Assembly (NCBI GenBank): GCA_011170285.1
Contig: DUEE01000004.1
Location: forward strand, 1-46,212
DNA length: 46,212 nucleotides
Direction: 5' to 3'
Origin: Dehalococcoidia bacterium
GTDB lineage: Bacteria > Chloroflexota > Dehalococcoidia > Dehalococcoidales > W498
Position 1 is the first letter of the stretch. Every line of letters starts with the position of its first letter. The position numbers and the translations under genes were made by a program. The notes beneath the pieces were generated by a model. The model worked only from the letters and a program-made list of their open reading frames with translations. It did not search any database and had not been told where the DNA came from. This document shows positions 25,427 through 34,551 of this stretch, piece after piece.

Positions 25427-26509
25427 ATGCCAGCAAAACGGGATTATTATGAAGTCCTTGGTGTAGGCAGAGATGCTACCGATGAGCAAATAAAGAAGGC
25501 TTTTCGGAAGCTAGCCTTCAAGCATCACCCCGACCACAACCATAATGATAAGACGGGGGAGAAATTCAAAGAGGTCAACGAGGCTTACGAGGTGCTCTCA
25601 GACCCGGATAGACGTGGTGCCTATGATCGCTATGGGCATAGTGGTGCTCAGGGCATTTTCGGGCGAGACTTTGAAGGTTTTAACTTCGGTGGTTTTGGTG
25701 ATATTTTTGATGCCTTCTTTGGGGGGGCAACTACTGCCACCCGCCAGACACCCCAGCACGGTGCTGACCTGCGCCACAGCATTACTATTACCTTTGAAGA
25801 AGCCGCCTTTGGCTGCGAAAAGGAGATAAATATATTACGCACTGAGAATTGCTCACTGTGCCAGGGTATTGGGTGCAAGCCAGGTAGTCAACCTAGTCGA
25901 TGCCCCGACTGTAATGGCAGTGGACAGGTGCGCCGAGTTCGGCAAACCATCTTTGGTCACTTCGTTAATACCGCTACCTGCAGTAAGTGTCATGGCGAGG
26001 GTAGGATTATTACTGAGCCCTGTTCTCAGTGCCGGGGCACCGGTATGGAGAAGCATCAACGCAGTATACCAGTCAGAATTCCAGCTGGAGTTGATGATGG
26101 CATTCAGATACGCCTCAGTGGTGAGGGTGAAGCTGGACACAGGGGTGGCTCCCCAGGTAATCTCTATGTCATCCTGTCAGTATTACCCCACGAGTTTTTC
26201 ATCCGGGATGGTGACAATATTATCTATGAGCTACCAATAAACTTTGCTCAGGCTGCCCTTGGTACTGAGATAGAGGTGCCTACTCTGGATGGTAAAACTA
26301 AACTCAAGATTCCAGCCGGCAGCCAAACGGGGAAAGTGTTTTGGCTTAAAGCTAAGGGCATTCCCCATCTTCGTAGAAGCGGACGTGGTGACCAGCTAGT
26401 TACCCTGTTTGTAGTTACCCCTGAGTCACTAACTGAGGAGCAGCGCCGGCTATTTCAGGGGCTAGCTAATAGTTTGGGAACGGCTAAAAGGCGTCCCGAA
26501 AAATCCTGA
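25427..26509 (+). CDS. dnaJ: Co-chaperone DnaJ (Hsp40)
   Basis: This encodes 360 residues. The J domain (1-70) has the HPD motif in FKHHPDHN, followed by a Gly/Phe-rich stretch ([20 protein letters not shown]). The zinc-binding domain has four CxxCxGxG-type repeats ([32 protein letters not shown]). The C-terminal substrate-binding and dimerisation domains include [17 protein letters not shown]. It stimulates DnaK ATPase and delivers clients. Its ribosome site lies within a dispersed repeat. It is convergent with gpsA. Confidence 0.96.
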   Translation: MPAKRDYYEVLGVGRDATDEQIKKAFRKLAFKHHPDHNHNDKTGEKFKEVNEAYEVLSDPDRRGAYDRYGHSGAQGIFGRDFEGFNFGGFGDIFDAFFGGATTATRQTPQHGADLRHSITITFEEAAFGCEKEINILRTENCSLCQGIGCKPGSQPSRCPDCNGSGQVRRVRQTIFGHFVNTATCSKCHGEGRIITEPCSQCRGTGMEKHQRSIPVRIPAGVDDGIQIRLSGEGEAGHRGGSPGNLYVILSVLPHEFFIRDGDNIIYELPINFAQAALGTEIEVPTLDGKTKLKIPAGSQTGKVFWLKAKGIPHLRRSGRGDQLVTLFVVTPESLTEEQRRLFQGLANSLGTAKRRPEKS

Positions 26510-26570
26510 TATTTCTAGCCATTGCGCTAGCTGCAATAGGGCGAGGCTATTAAACATTGTTACAAAGCCC

Positions 26571-27611
26571 TTAGTGCCTGAGGAAGGAAAATAGCTTCCA
26601 CTTTCGCCCGGTTAGTTCGTTCCTAGCCTCAGCCGCCATCAACTCGACCGCTGCCTGGTGAGGGTCAACACCCTTATATAGTACCTGATAAATTCTTTCC
26701 GTAATAGGCATCTCAAGTCCCATCTGCTGGGCTAGATTCCAGGCGGCGATAGTAGTGCTTGTCCCCTCGGCTACAGCGGTCATTGAGGCTGTTATCTCCT
26801 CTAGCGAGCGTCCTTTGGTTAACTCCACGCCTACATAGTGGTTACGGCTTAACTGGCTGGCACAGGTAGCTATTAAATCGCCCAAGCCAGCTAACCCGGA
26901 AAAGGTAAGAGGAGTTGCCCCGAGGGCTACTCCAAGAGCTGTCATTTCGGTTATACCTCGGGTCATAAAGGCTGCCTTGGCGTTGTCGCCATAGCCTAGC
27001 CCGTCAGCAATGCCAGCTCCTAGAGCGATAATATTCTTCAATGCACCCCCTAGCTCTACACCTATAATATCGGTATTGGTGTATACACAAAAGTTGGAGG
27101 TGGTTAATATCCTTTGGGCTTTTCTAGCTATAGCTTCATCCCAGGCAGCTACTACTGAAGCTGCAGGGAGGTTTTGGAGAATCTCTCGGGAGAGATTAGG
27201 TCCGGAAAGCGCACAAATATTAGACCGAAAACGGGGGTCTATCTCCTCGGCAATTACATGTGACATACGCTTGTTACTACTAATCTCCAGACCCTTAGCC
27301 GCACTTATCACCACTGTTGACGGCTTAAGATAGCCGGCAACTAACTTTGTATTATGTCGCATAGTCTGTGAGGGCACAGCCAGGATAACCGCTTCTATAT
27401 CAGCTAGGGATTCACTCAGAGAGCTGGTAATAGATAAGTGGGAAGGAAAGCCAATATTAGGTGGCAGGGTTAGAGTAGGTCCGGCATTTTTTAGTTCAGT
27501 GGCTTCTTGTTCTGTCCGAGCCCACAGCCTAACATCTAGTCCCTTATGAGCTAACACCACTCCCAGAGTTATCCCCCAGGTGGTAGTGCCAATAATGGCA
27601 ATCTTGGGCAT
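26571..27611 (-). CDS. gpsA: NAD(P)-dependent glycerol-3-phosphate dehydrogenase
   Basis: This encodes 346 residues. It reduces dihydroxyacetone phosphate to sn-glycerol-3-phosphate for phospholipids. The Rossmann start is MPKIAIIGTTTWGITLG; the usual GAGSWG is GTTTWG. AVILAVPSQTMR, the catalytic Lys in VISAAKGLE, SGPNLSREI, GVELGGALKNIIALGAGIADGLGYGDNAKAA and TFSGLAGLGDLIATC are intact. It is 55 bp downstream of plsY, whose product uses the glycerol-3-phosphate formed here, so the pair forms a phospholipid-initiation unit. Confidence 0.95.
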   Translation of the reverse strand: MPKIAIIGTTTWGITLGVVLAHKGLDVRLWARTEQEATELKNAGPTLTLPPNIGFPSHLSITSSLSESLADIEAVILAVPSQTMRHNTKLVAGYLKPSTVVISAAKGLEISSNKRMSHVIAEEIDPRFRSNICALSGPNLSREILQNLPAASVVAAWDEAIARKAQRILTTSNFCVYTNTDIIGVELGGALKNIIALGAGIADGLGYGDNAKAAFMTRGITEMTALGVALGATPLTFSGLAGLGDLIATCASQLSRNHYVGVELTKGRSLEEITASMTAVAEGTSTTIAAWNLAQQMGLEMPITERIYQVLYKGVDPHQAAVELMAAEARNELTGRKWKLFSFLRH

Positions 27612-27666
27612 TTCTTACCCCATCTTCCTGTTTAGGGATGTTTAGAATCTTGATTTTGGGGGGCAA

Positions 27667-28338
27667 TTAGAGGGGGGGCGAATCCCTCTTCTCAGCCTTG
27701 GCGCCTAGCTTGCGCTCCTTGCCTGATATTAACCTGGCAATATTATCCCGATGCATAATAATAATTAATATTGTACCTACCAAGGTATAGGTTAGGTATT
27801 CTATAGGGAAGCCATTCATTATAGTCAACGGCACCAATATGGTATAGGCGCCTACTGCTCCAGCGATAGAGCCCAACGAGGCAAACTTGGTTAAGCCGGT
27901 ACCTATAATTAGAACCTCGCCACCAAATAGTGCTGCCACCGGGCACAATGCCATCAACCCGCCGAAGAAGGTGGCAACACCCCTCCCCCCCCGAAATTTA
28001 AGGAATACCGACCAATTATGTCCAACTATAGCCGCTAGAGCTGCTAAACACTGGGCGACTAGCATTCCAAAAGCAAAATTACCCACCACTAGATAGCTTT
28101 TACCAATTATTAACCCGCCAAATACTACCGCCAGTACGCCCTTCAGCACATCTAGGGTGACTACTGCCGCTGCTGCTTTTTTGCCCGCTGTTCGTAGCAC
28201 ATTAGTTGTTCCCGTTTTACCACTGCCATATTGCGTGACATCCACCTTAGCACTTCGCTTGCCTATTAATACACCAAAGGGAATAGAACCTAGGAGGTAA
28301 CCAAAAATAATCACCCCAACAAACTTAGCAATTATCAT
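27667..28338 (-). CDS. plsY: Acyl-phosphate:glycerol-3-phosphate acyltransferase PlsY
   Basis: This encodes 223 residues with about five membrane helices. The signature loops are GYLLGSIPFGVLIGK, then GSGKTGTTNVLRTAGKK (motif 1 with the conserved Ser/Thr-Asn), VGHNWSVFLKFRGGRGVATFFG (motif 2) and a C-terminal IIIMHRDNIARLISGKE (motif 3). It transfers acyl groups from acyl-phosphate to glycerol-3-phosphate. The ATG overlaps the der stop by four bases (ATGA), showing translational coupling. Confidence 0.95.
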   Translation of the reverse strand: MIIAKFVGVIIFGYLLGSIPFGVLIGKRSAKVDVTQYGSGKTGTTNVLRTAGKKAAAAVVTLDVLKGVLAVVFGGLIIGKSYLVVGNFAFGMLVAQCLAALAAIVGHNWSVFLKFRGGRGVATFFGGLMALCPVAALFGGEVLIIGTGLTKFASLGSIAGAVGAYTILVPLTIMNGFPIEYLTYTLVGTILIIIMHRDNIARLISGKERKLGAKAEKRDSPPL

Positions 28339-29648
28339 GATTCTCCTCTCGTTTTAAAGACTAGGCGAAGTGGGGTGCCAGCGAAGCCAAATGACTGGCG
28401 TAGCTTGTTTTCCAAGTAGCGTTGATAGGAAAAATGTAATAGCTTGGCATCGTTGACAAAAAAGACAAAGGTCGGAGGGTTTACCTCAGCCTGAGTAACA
28501 TATAGAATCTTTAGCTGCTTGCTACCGATTCGGGGCAAAGTGTGAGCGGATACTGCCTGCTGAACCACACTATTAACCATAGTGGTAGGTAACCGTTTGA
28601 GCCTCTCCTGATATACCTGAATTGCTTGAGGCATAATCTTGCTTACTTCCTGCCCAAATTTAGCCGAAATATACAGTATAGGTGCATAGGGCATAAACTT
28701 GAGTTGTTTCCTGATGTATCTATTATATTCAATAGTGTTTTTGTTTAAAACCAGGTCCCATTTATTAACTACCAATACAATACCCTTAACCGCTTGCTGG
28801 ATATAACCAGCAATATGCATATCCTGAGCCGTAACCAGCTCAGTGGCATCAAGAACAAGCAATACTATATCAGCTTGCTCACAAGACCGCAAGGCGCGAA
28901 TTACACTATACCGCTCTACTCCCACCCCCAATCGTCCCCGGCGCCTGATACCAGCAGTATCAATAAGTAACACACTTTGCCCATCAAAGTCAAGCAGAGT
29001 ATTTATGGAATCACGGGTAGTCCCTGGAATATCATCAACGATAGCCCGTTCCTCTCCCAGGAGAGCATTTAACAGTGTTGATTTACCTACATTCTGTCTA
29101 CCCACAATAGCTACCTTCATAATCTCTGGCCTCGCCTCAACCGGTGTCGGGGTCGGTAACAAAAATACAACTCTATCCATCAGCTCAGCAGTGCCCCGAC
29201 CATGATAGGCACTAATTGCCAGTGGCTCTCCCAGTCCTAACTCGTAGAATTCTACGGCATGGGTTTCAATCTTGGCATTATCCGTCTTATTTGCTACTAG
29301 TATTATGGGTTTACTTACCTGGCGAAGCATGTCAGCTATTTCCAGGTCAAGAGGTGTTACCCCATCCCTGGTGTCCACCAGAAAAATAATAGCATCAGAC
29401 TCGTTGATAGCTGTTTCTACCTGTTCCTTAACCGCTTGAGCAATAGTGGACTGGGGCTTTAGCTCCAGACCACCAGTATCAATTATAGTAAATTCAGACT
29501 CCTGCCACGAAGCATTAGCCAATATGCGGTCGCGAGTAGTCCCCGGCAGGTCCTCGACAATAGCCAGTCGCTTACCTGCTATCCGATTGAGCAGGGTAGA
29601 TTTACCTACATTCTGCCTGCCAACAATAGCCACAATAGCTTTGCTCAT
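28335..29648 (-). CDS. der: Ribosome-assembly GTPase Der (EngA)
   Basis: This encodes 437 residues with two tandem G domains. The first (1-165) has GRQNVGKSTLLN, DLPGTTRD, DTGG and NKTD. The second (about 175-345) has GRQNVGKSTLLN, DIPGTTRD, DTAGIRRRG and NKWD. The C-terminal KH-like domain binds rRNA (LKILYVTQAEVNPPTFVFFV). Der acts in 50S subunit maturation. The start is preceded by GGGTGAGGGG from a dispersed repeat copy. Stop and plsY start overlap. Confidence 0.96.
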   Translation of the reverse strand: MSKAIVAIVGRQNVGKSTLLNRIAGKRLAIVEDLPGTTRDRILANASWQESEFTIIDTGGLELKPQSTIAQAVKEQVETAINESDAIIFLVDTRDGVTPLDLEIADMLRQVSKPIILVANKTDNAKIETHAVEFYELGLGEPLAISAYHGRGTAELMDRVVFLLPTPTPVEARPEIMKVAIVGRQNVGKSTLLNALLGEERAIVDDIPGTTRDSINTLLDFDGQSVLLIDTAGIRRRGRLGVGVERYSVIRALRSCEQADIVLLVLDATELVTAQDMHIAGYIQQAVKGIVLVVNKWDLVLNKNTIEYNRYIRKQLKFMPYAPILYISAKFGQEVSKIMPQAIQVYQERLKRLPTTMVNSVVQQAVSAHTLPRIGSKQLKILYVTQAEVNPPTFVFFVNDAKLLHFSYQRYLENKLRQSFGFAGTPLRLVFKTRGES

Positions 29649-29651
29649 AAC

Positions 29652-29812
29652 CTATCTCCAACCCCTCACCCTTTCTCCCTCTCCCCTTCATAAGGGGAGA
29701 GGGAGAAGATTTCTTAAAGGGGCTGCGCCCCTTTCAATCCCTTTATTCCGTTGTCATTCTGAGCGAAGCGAAGAATCTAGACCCTTCACTTCGTTCAGGG
29801 TGACAGTCAGTT
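29652..29812. repeat. Dispersed repeat copies upstream of der
   Basis: At 29665-29745 lies a full repeat copy: CTCCCTCTCCCC and its inverted partner GGGGAGAGGGAG around TTCATAA, then AAAGGGGCTGCGCCCCTTT. Its G-rich end on the minus strand sits directly before der. At 29750-29812 is a REP-like unit with GTCATTCTGAGCGAAGCGAA and TTCACTTCGTTCAGGGTGAC, a palindrome seen in many bacterial genomes. Confidence 0.75.
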
Positions 29813-29878
29813 ATACGAGAGAGGATTTTACCCCTACAAAATATATCCCTTCTTTTGGGTAGTGTCGGAAGGCTTCTT

Positions 29879-30562
29879 CTAGCCCTTGTGGTCAGCCTTA
29901 AGAGAGTTCTCCACCCACAACTCCTTGGCAAAGTTCACGCTGGGAGGCTCAATCTCAGTCTTGGTAACCTTCCTCAGTTCACTAATACTATCCCTGAAAT
30001 TCTGGGCAAAGGCGTTATATTCCATCACAAACTTGTTATACTGGTCTATTGTTTCGTGTGGAATTTCAATCTTCTCCGCTATCTCATAAAACTGCTCAAC
30101 AAATTCATAATAATGGTTGTTTGCCAGCCACAGTTCATTTAAATAGGTGCGTAGGTAAACATCAAATCTTCTGGTTCTAATGTCGCTTTCCACCCTCTGC
30201 ATAAAGCTATCACACCAGGTATTAAATATCCGCTGCGACATATCACAGGCTCGCGCCCAATCCCATAATTGGGGATCATCAATATTGAATAGACTATCAA
30301 TGATTGTGAAGATAGACAAAGACGAGTTGCCGGTAAATCGGCGATTAAAATATCCAGCCAATTGCCTGAGCCGCAGTGATAGACGCTCTAACTCCTTCTC
30401 TTTGGCGCCGATTACCGCCATTACTAAGCCGATACCCAGGATAATAGTTAGACCCGGGGCCATGGCTTCAGTTGGCCACTCATATATATAACCAACCACA
30501 GCCAGTGCCGTTATTAGGATAGGACACCAGCCCCAGTTTACTATTGTCTTTAATATATGCAT
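29879..30562 (-). CDS. Hypothetical membrane protein
   Basis: This encodes 227 residues from an ATG with AAGGAAT at ideal spacing. Two N-terminal hydrophobic segments (about 10-28 and 33-52: WCPILITALAVVGYIYEW and APGLTIILGIGLVMAVIG) form a membrane hairpin. A long helical, aromatic-rich cytoplasmic part follows, with YLNELWLANNHYYEFVEQFY. I do not recognise a family, and no catalytic motif is visible. It follows argF by 13 bp, so it is probably cotranscribed with argF and upstream of der. Function unknown. Confidence 0.65.
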   Translation of the reverse strand: MHILKTIVNWGWCPILITALAVVGYIYEWPTEAMAPGLTIILGIGLVMAVIGAKEKELERLSLRLRQLAGYFNRRFTGNSSLSIFTIIDSLFNIDDPQLWDWARACDMSQRIFNTWCDSFMQRVESDIRTRRFDVYLRTYLNELWLANNHYYEFVEQFYEIAEKIEIPHETIDQYNKFVMEYNAFAQNFRDSISELRKVTKTEIEPPSVNFAKELWVENSLKADHKG

Positions 30563-30575
30563 TATTCCTTATTTC

Positions 30576-31517
30576 CTAGCCATAACCAGCCAGCGGAATC
30601 TCTAAACCTCCCAGTATTCCTGCTAGCAGTGCTTTCTGCAAGTGCAGTCTATTCTCAGCCTGATCAAAGACTACTGACCTAGGGCTATCTAAAATACCCT
30701 CAGCCACCTCCTCACCACGGTGGGCTGGCAAAGGGTGCATCAATATAGCATCTTCCTTGGCTAAAGACAGGAGCTCACGATTCACCTGGTAGCCAGCAAA
30801 CACCTGGCGTCGCTGTTGAGCTTCAGCCTCCTGACCCATACTCGCCCACACATCAGTATAAACTACATCAGCCCCAGTAACTGCCAACTGCGGTTCCTCA
30901 GTGCAAAGTATTTCAGCACCAATATCACTAGCGTAGCCTTTAGCCGTGTGCAATATTTTATCCTGAACAGTATAGCCAGGCGGGGAAGCAATCCTCAAGT
31001 TCATTCCCATAAGCGAAGCGGCTAGCAAGATACTGTGAGCCACATTGTTACCATCGCCAACAAAGGCCAGGGTTAACCCCTGGAGCTCCCCCTTCTTCTC
31101 ATAAATGGTGAGTAGGTCAGCCAGAGCCTGGCACGGGTGTTCTAAATCAGACAGAGCATTTATCACCGGCACACTGGAGTATCTGGCTAGAGTCTCCAAA
31201 GTTTGGTGGGAAAAGGTACGGGCAGCAATAGCATCTACATAGCGGCTAAGTACTCGGGCGACATCTGAAACTGACTCACGCTCTCCCAATCTAACCTCAC
31301 CCGGTGTCAGATAAATGGTTTGCCCGCCAAGTTGGTGCATAGCTAGCTCAAAGCTTACCCGGGTGCGCAGTGAGGGCTTCTCAAACATTATCACCAGAGT
31401 CTTTCCACCAAGTAAAGAAAACCAGCCCTTAGCTTTCATATCTATAGCATCCGATATGAGCCAGTGAATATCCTCCCCGCTGAGGTCAGATATAGAAAGT
31501 AAGTCCTTCCCTTTCAA
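30576..31517 (-). CDS. argF: Ornithine carbamoyltransferase
   Basis: This encodes 313 residues from a TTG at 31517, chosen because AAAGGAGG lies six bases upstream; the GTG at 31538 lies at or before the predicted transcription start. The enzyme forms citrulline from ornithine and carbamoyl phosphate. Carbamoyl-phosphate motifs are KPSLRTRVSFE and HPCQALADLL. Ornithine-side motifs are FVGDGNNVAHS and DVWASMGQE, which separate it from aspartate carbamoyltransferase. The usual HCLP motif reads HPLPAHRGEE, replacing the ornithine-binding Cys with Pro. It has its own minus-strand promoter. Confidence 0.9.
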   Translation of the reverse strand: MKGKDLLSISDLSGEDIHWLISDAIDMKAKGWFSLLGGKTLVIMFEKPSLRTRVSFELAMHQLGGQTIYLTPGEVRLGERESVSDVARVLSRYVDAIAARTFSHQTLETLARYSSVPVINALSDLEHPCQALADLLTIYEKKGELQGLTLAFVGDGNNVAHSILLAASLMGMNLRIASPPGYTVQDKILHTAKGYASDIGAEILCTEEPQLAVTGADVVYTDVWASMGQEAEAQQRRQVFAGYQVNRELLSLAKEDAILMHPLPAHRGEEVAEGILDSPRSVVFDQAENRLHLQKALLAGILGGLEIPLAGYG

Positions 31518-31538
31518 GTCAACCTCCTTTGTATACAC

Positions 31539-31566
31539 AGTATAACACGAACAAGAAACTATTCAA
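31539..31566 (-). promoter_or_regulatory. Promoter of argF
   Basis: On the minus strand TTGAAT (31561-31566) and TATACT (31539-31544) are separated by 16 bp. The start near 31532 gives a 15-nt leader holding AAAGGAGG before the TTG start at 31517. Confidence 0.65.
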
Positions 31567-31682
31567 TAGGGATGATTCTCGATGGAATGTACAGAGTTCT
31601 ATTTCACAAACTCGACCAAATTCTTTACTTTTTGATGGGAAACCGTTTTAATGAGCGTAGACAAAATGCGTAAGGGGAGGCT

Positions 31683-32780
31683 ATGACAGAGTTAGTGGAA
31701 TCTCTGGAGCTATGTGATGAGTGCCGGGCGTGCTTAGATGGTTGCCCTACCTACAAGATAACCGAAAACATTGATTTTTCACCTATAGGCAGGATTAGAG
31801 CATCCAAGATGATATTTAAGGGTGGAGAGGTCACCCATCAGGCGGTAGCAAGCATCTATAGCTGCCATGAATGCTACCTCTGTCCTGATGCTTGCCCCTA
31901 CCAAATAGATGTACCGGAAGTTGTTGCTCAGTCCAGGGTAGAATTGGTGAAAAGGGGACTGGGACCTCTGGAAAGGCATAACAAGGTTATCGAGGGAATG
32001 CGAAAGCTGGATAACGCAGTCAACGGAGACCCGGCAAAGAGGCTTGATTGGCTGCCCGAGGAATCCCCCCGTCAAGCGTCAAGCACCTTATTTTATGTAG
32101 GTTGTCTTGCCTCCTATTTAGTTAAAGATGCTGCTATATCATCCTACCTCCTACTGAAGAAGTTGGGTGTGGACTTCATGATTTTGGATGATGAGGGATG
32201 CTGTGGTATTTACTACCATGAGGTGGGAAGGCTTGATCTTGCCCGAGAAAAATTCAAGGAGAACGCAGATAGATTCAAGAAATTGGGGATAAAGCGGGTC
32301 ATTCTTATCTGTGGGGGCTGTTATCATTGTTTTAAGCGACTTTATCCTGAGCTCTTGGGGGATATGGATTTTGAAGTAGTGCACATTGTGGAAATACTAC
32401 CCGCCTTGTTGAGGGAGAGAGGAATAAAAATAGAACGTAAGCTAACAGAGGTAACATACCACGACCCTTGCCGGTTGGGTAGGCTCGAGGGATTTTATGA
32501 GGAGCCCAGGGAAGCTCTGAAGCTCTGTGGGATAAAAGTAAATGAGATTCCGTCGTGCAGAGAGAATGCCCCGTGTTGTGGTGGTGGGGGAGCGGTGAGG
32601 TCTGTTTACCGCGACCTCTCACTTAAAATAGGGGCCGGAGTGCTAGACCAAGTCTCGGTAGGTCCATTGGTAACCTCGTGTTCTTTCTGTAACTTCAACT
32701 TCAGTTATACCGCTCGCAAGATAGGAAGTGATAAACGAATAGCCTATATAACTGAGCCCATCCTCGGCGCTCTATCATAA
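31683..32780 (+). CDS. Fe-S oxidoreductase with two CCG domains (HdrD/GlpC-like)
   Basis: This encodes 365 residues. Residues 1-90 hold a dicluster ferredoxin domain: CDECRACLDGCP (12-23) and CHECYLCPDACP. Two cysteine-rich CCG domains follow, with CCGIYYHEVGR plus CGGCYHC and, near the end, CCGGGGAVR plus CSFCNFNF. This layout is that of HdrD, GlpC and LutA-type proteins, which carry electrons between ferredoxin-like carriers and disulfide or quinone partners. No flavin or membrane partner is adjacent, so the physiological partner is unknown. GGGGAGG lies three bases before the ATG. It is divergent from argF and followed by a DUF4342 gene. Confidence 0.88.
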   Translation: MTELVESLELCDECRACLDGCPTYKITENIDFSPIGRIRASKMIFKGGEVTHQAVASIYSCHECYLCPDACPYQIDVPEVVAQSRVELVKRGLGPLERHNKVIEGMRKLDNAVNGDPAKRLDWLPEESPRQASSTLFYVGCLASYLVKDAAISSYLLLKKLGVDFMILDDEGCCGIYYHEVGRLDLAREKFKENADRFKKLGIKRVILICGGCYHCFKRLYPELLGDMDFEVVHIVEILPALLRERGIKIERKLTEVTYHDPCRLGRLEGFYEEPREALKLCGIKVNEIPSCRENAPCCGGGGAVRSVYRDLSLKIGAGVLDQVSVGPLVTSCSFCNFNFSYTARKIGSDKRIAYITEPILGALS

Positions 32781-32807
32781 TTTAACCTTAATTAGAGGAG
32801 GTTAACC

Positions 32808-33059
32808 ATGGTCACAAACGAAAGGTTTACTGTATCGGGAGACAAATTGGTTGAGAAAATCAAGCAACTATTACATGAAGGGAGCATCAGAAGGGTCCGT
32901 TTGCTCCACGAAGGACGAACCGTAATAGAGATTCCATTAACGATAGGCGCTCCAGCGGCGGCAATAGGCATTATGGCAGCTCCAGTTCTGGCTGCCCTAG
33001 GCGCCTTTGCTGCACTGGTAACCGAGTGCACCATTGAGGTTGAGAAGATAGAAGAATAG
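32808..33059 (+). CDS. DUF4342 family protein
   Basis: This encodes 83 residues with GAGGAGG five bases before the ATG. ERFTVSGDKLVEKIKQLLHE, then RVRLLHEGRTVIEIPLTIGA and an Ala/Gly-rich hydrophobic stretch (about 45-68), match DUF4342. The family is often annotated near proteins with UBA/TS-N domains. Function is unknown; the hydrophobic run could be membrane-associated. Confidence 0.85.
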   Translation: MVTNERFTVSGDKLVEKIKQLLHEGSIRRVRLLHEGRTVIEIPLTIGAPAAAIGIMAAPVLAALGAFAALVTECTIEVEKIEE

Positions 33060-33108
33060 TAGCATTAGGGTAAGATTATCTCCTTAGAATTAGTAAGGTG
33101 TGGGCATA

Positions 33109-33741
33109 ATGACGCAGATTATTCTGGCAAGGCATGGGGAAACCGAGTGGAATGTGGAAGAGGTATTTAGAGGCAGGATTGATATTGAGCTGAATGAGAC
33201 TGGGCTGAGGCAGGCACAGCTTTTAGCTGAGTACTTAAGTGCCTTAACAATAGATACCATTTATTCATCTCCGTTAAGACGAGCTTTAAAGACAGCCGAG
33301 ATGATTGCTGGCTATCATAAACTTGATGTAGAAATCACTCATGGTCTTATAGATTTTAATTATGGAGAATGGCAAGGCTTACCCCATCAAGAAGTTAAAG
33401 ATAGATATATGGAGCTTTATGCTGAATGGATGGAAAATCCTCACCTGATACAGATGTTGTCTGGTGAAAGCCTGAATGATGTTAGACAAAGAGCTATGGA
33501 TGTGGTGAGTGATGTAATAGCCAAGTATAAGGGTACTGTAGTATTAGTATCTCACCGCGTGGTGAACAAGGTTTTGATATGTGCTTTGTTAGCGCTGGAT
33601 AATTCTCACTTCTGGAATATAAGACTAGACACCTGCGGAATTACTGTCTTTACCTATGAAAACGGACAATTCATCCTTACCAAGCATAATGATACATCTT
33701 ATTTAAAACCCCTCCACAAAGCACCGCTAAGTGATTTTTAG
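33109..33741 (+). CDS. Histidine phosphatase superfamily protein
   Basis: This encodes 210 residues from the ATG at 33109, with AAGG upstream; a GTG three codons earlier is possible. MTQIILARHGETEWN holds the phospho-acceptor His in RHGE. YSSPLRRALKTAEMI and NYGEWQG match the phosphoglycerate-mutase/alpha-ribazole-phosphatase branch, and VLVSHRVVNKVLICALL has the second His. The substrate could be a sugar phosphate, alpha-ribazole phosphate or other; sequence does not decide. Confidence 0.85.
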   Translation: MTQIILARHGETEWNVEEVFRGRIDIELNETGLRQAQLLAEYLSALTIDTIYSSPLRRALKTAEMIAGYHKLDVEITHGLIDFNYGEWQGLPHQEVKDRYMELYAEWMENPHLIQMLSGESLNDVRQRAMDVVSDVIAKYKGTVVLVSHRVVNKVLICALLALDNSHFWNIRLDTCGITVFTYENGQFILTKHNDTSYLKPLHKAPLSDF

Positions 33742-33839
33742 TGGCTAGTTCCGGCTTACTTGATGGATAAGAGTGGTATAATAGAGGTTGAAGTAACATA
33801 GAACGGTCTAGGTACAACCACAGGAGCATAAGAAATAAA

Positions 33840-34466
33840 ATGTCAGCTTCCAAACGTATAACAGCAGATATTCTAAAAAGCGCTGAAGAAACGTTAAAAA
33901 CAGCAGAATACGGTTTCGAAGACCTGATGAAAGGGACACGTGAAAGAAAGCTACCTGCTCTAAGGAGCTTGATTGTTTTTGCACGTGCAACTACCAACGT
34001 TCTTCAAAATCTTCGTTCCACGGAGCCTGACTTTGATGAATGGTATAAAAAATACAAGATGGAAATGGAATCTGATCCCCTTATTAAATATTTTTATGAG
34101 TTACGTTCCAAAATACTTAAGAAAGGTTTATTGCAGACCTCAACCCACGCTTATGTAAGGCACTTTGATTTCCCAGCAGATATGTCTCGCTTTGGTCCAC
34201 CTCCTCCGAACGTAAAAGGGTTCTTCATTGGAGATAATCTTGGCGGCAGTGGATGGGAAATTCAGCTTCCAAATGGTTCTATTGAGAAATATTATGTAGA
34301 ACTTCCATCTGATATTGGTTCTGTTAGTTTACATTTTCCTGAACCGCCTAAGTTTCATCTTGGGCAAGAAATAAAAGACACTTCGATTGAGACGCTAAGT
34401 AGAATGTACCTTGACTATCTATGCCGATTAGTCCGAGCCGCAACGGACAGATTCAAACCAAACTAA
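33840..34466 (+). CDS. Hypothetical protein
   Basis: This encodes 208 residues. The N-terminal half is helical and basic (ITADILKSAEETLKTAEYGF), and the C-terminal half is beta-rich with IGDNLGGSGWEIQLPNGS and VELPSDIGSVSLHF. No named family or catalytic motif is recognised. There is no signal peptide. TATAAT at 33777-33782 may be its -10, and AGGAG lies about 14 bases before the ATG. Lower G+C and simpler composition than polA suggest later arrival, but this is weak. Confidence 0.55.
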   Translation: MSASKRITADILKSAEETLKTAEYGFEDLMKGTRERKLPALRSLIVFARATTNVLQNLRSTEPDFDEWYKKYKMEMESDPLIKYFYELRSKILKKGLLQTSTHAYVRHFDFPADMSRFGPPPPNVKGFFIGDNLGGSGWEIQLPNGSIEKYYVELPSDIGSVSLHFPEPPKFHLGQEIKDTSIETLSRMYLDYLCRLVRAATDRFKPN

Positions 34467-34539
34467 TGTAATATGACTTCGCCTAACTCTGTGAATTCTC
34501 GCCTTCTTCTTTCATTATCCACTCATCCTCTCACTCTGC

Positions 34540-34545
34540 TATAAT
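34540..34545 (+). promoter_or_regulatory. -10 element of polA, suggesting a leaderless transcript
   Basis: A perfect TATAAT ends at the base before an ATG at 34546. Six bases further on, at 34552, lies a second in-frame ATG, exactly where transcription would start. No Shine-Dalgarno is seen before either ATG, and no good -35 is present. Confidence 0.5.
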
Positions 34546-34551
34546 ATGGCT

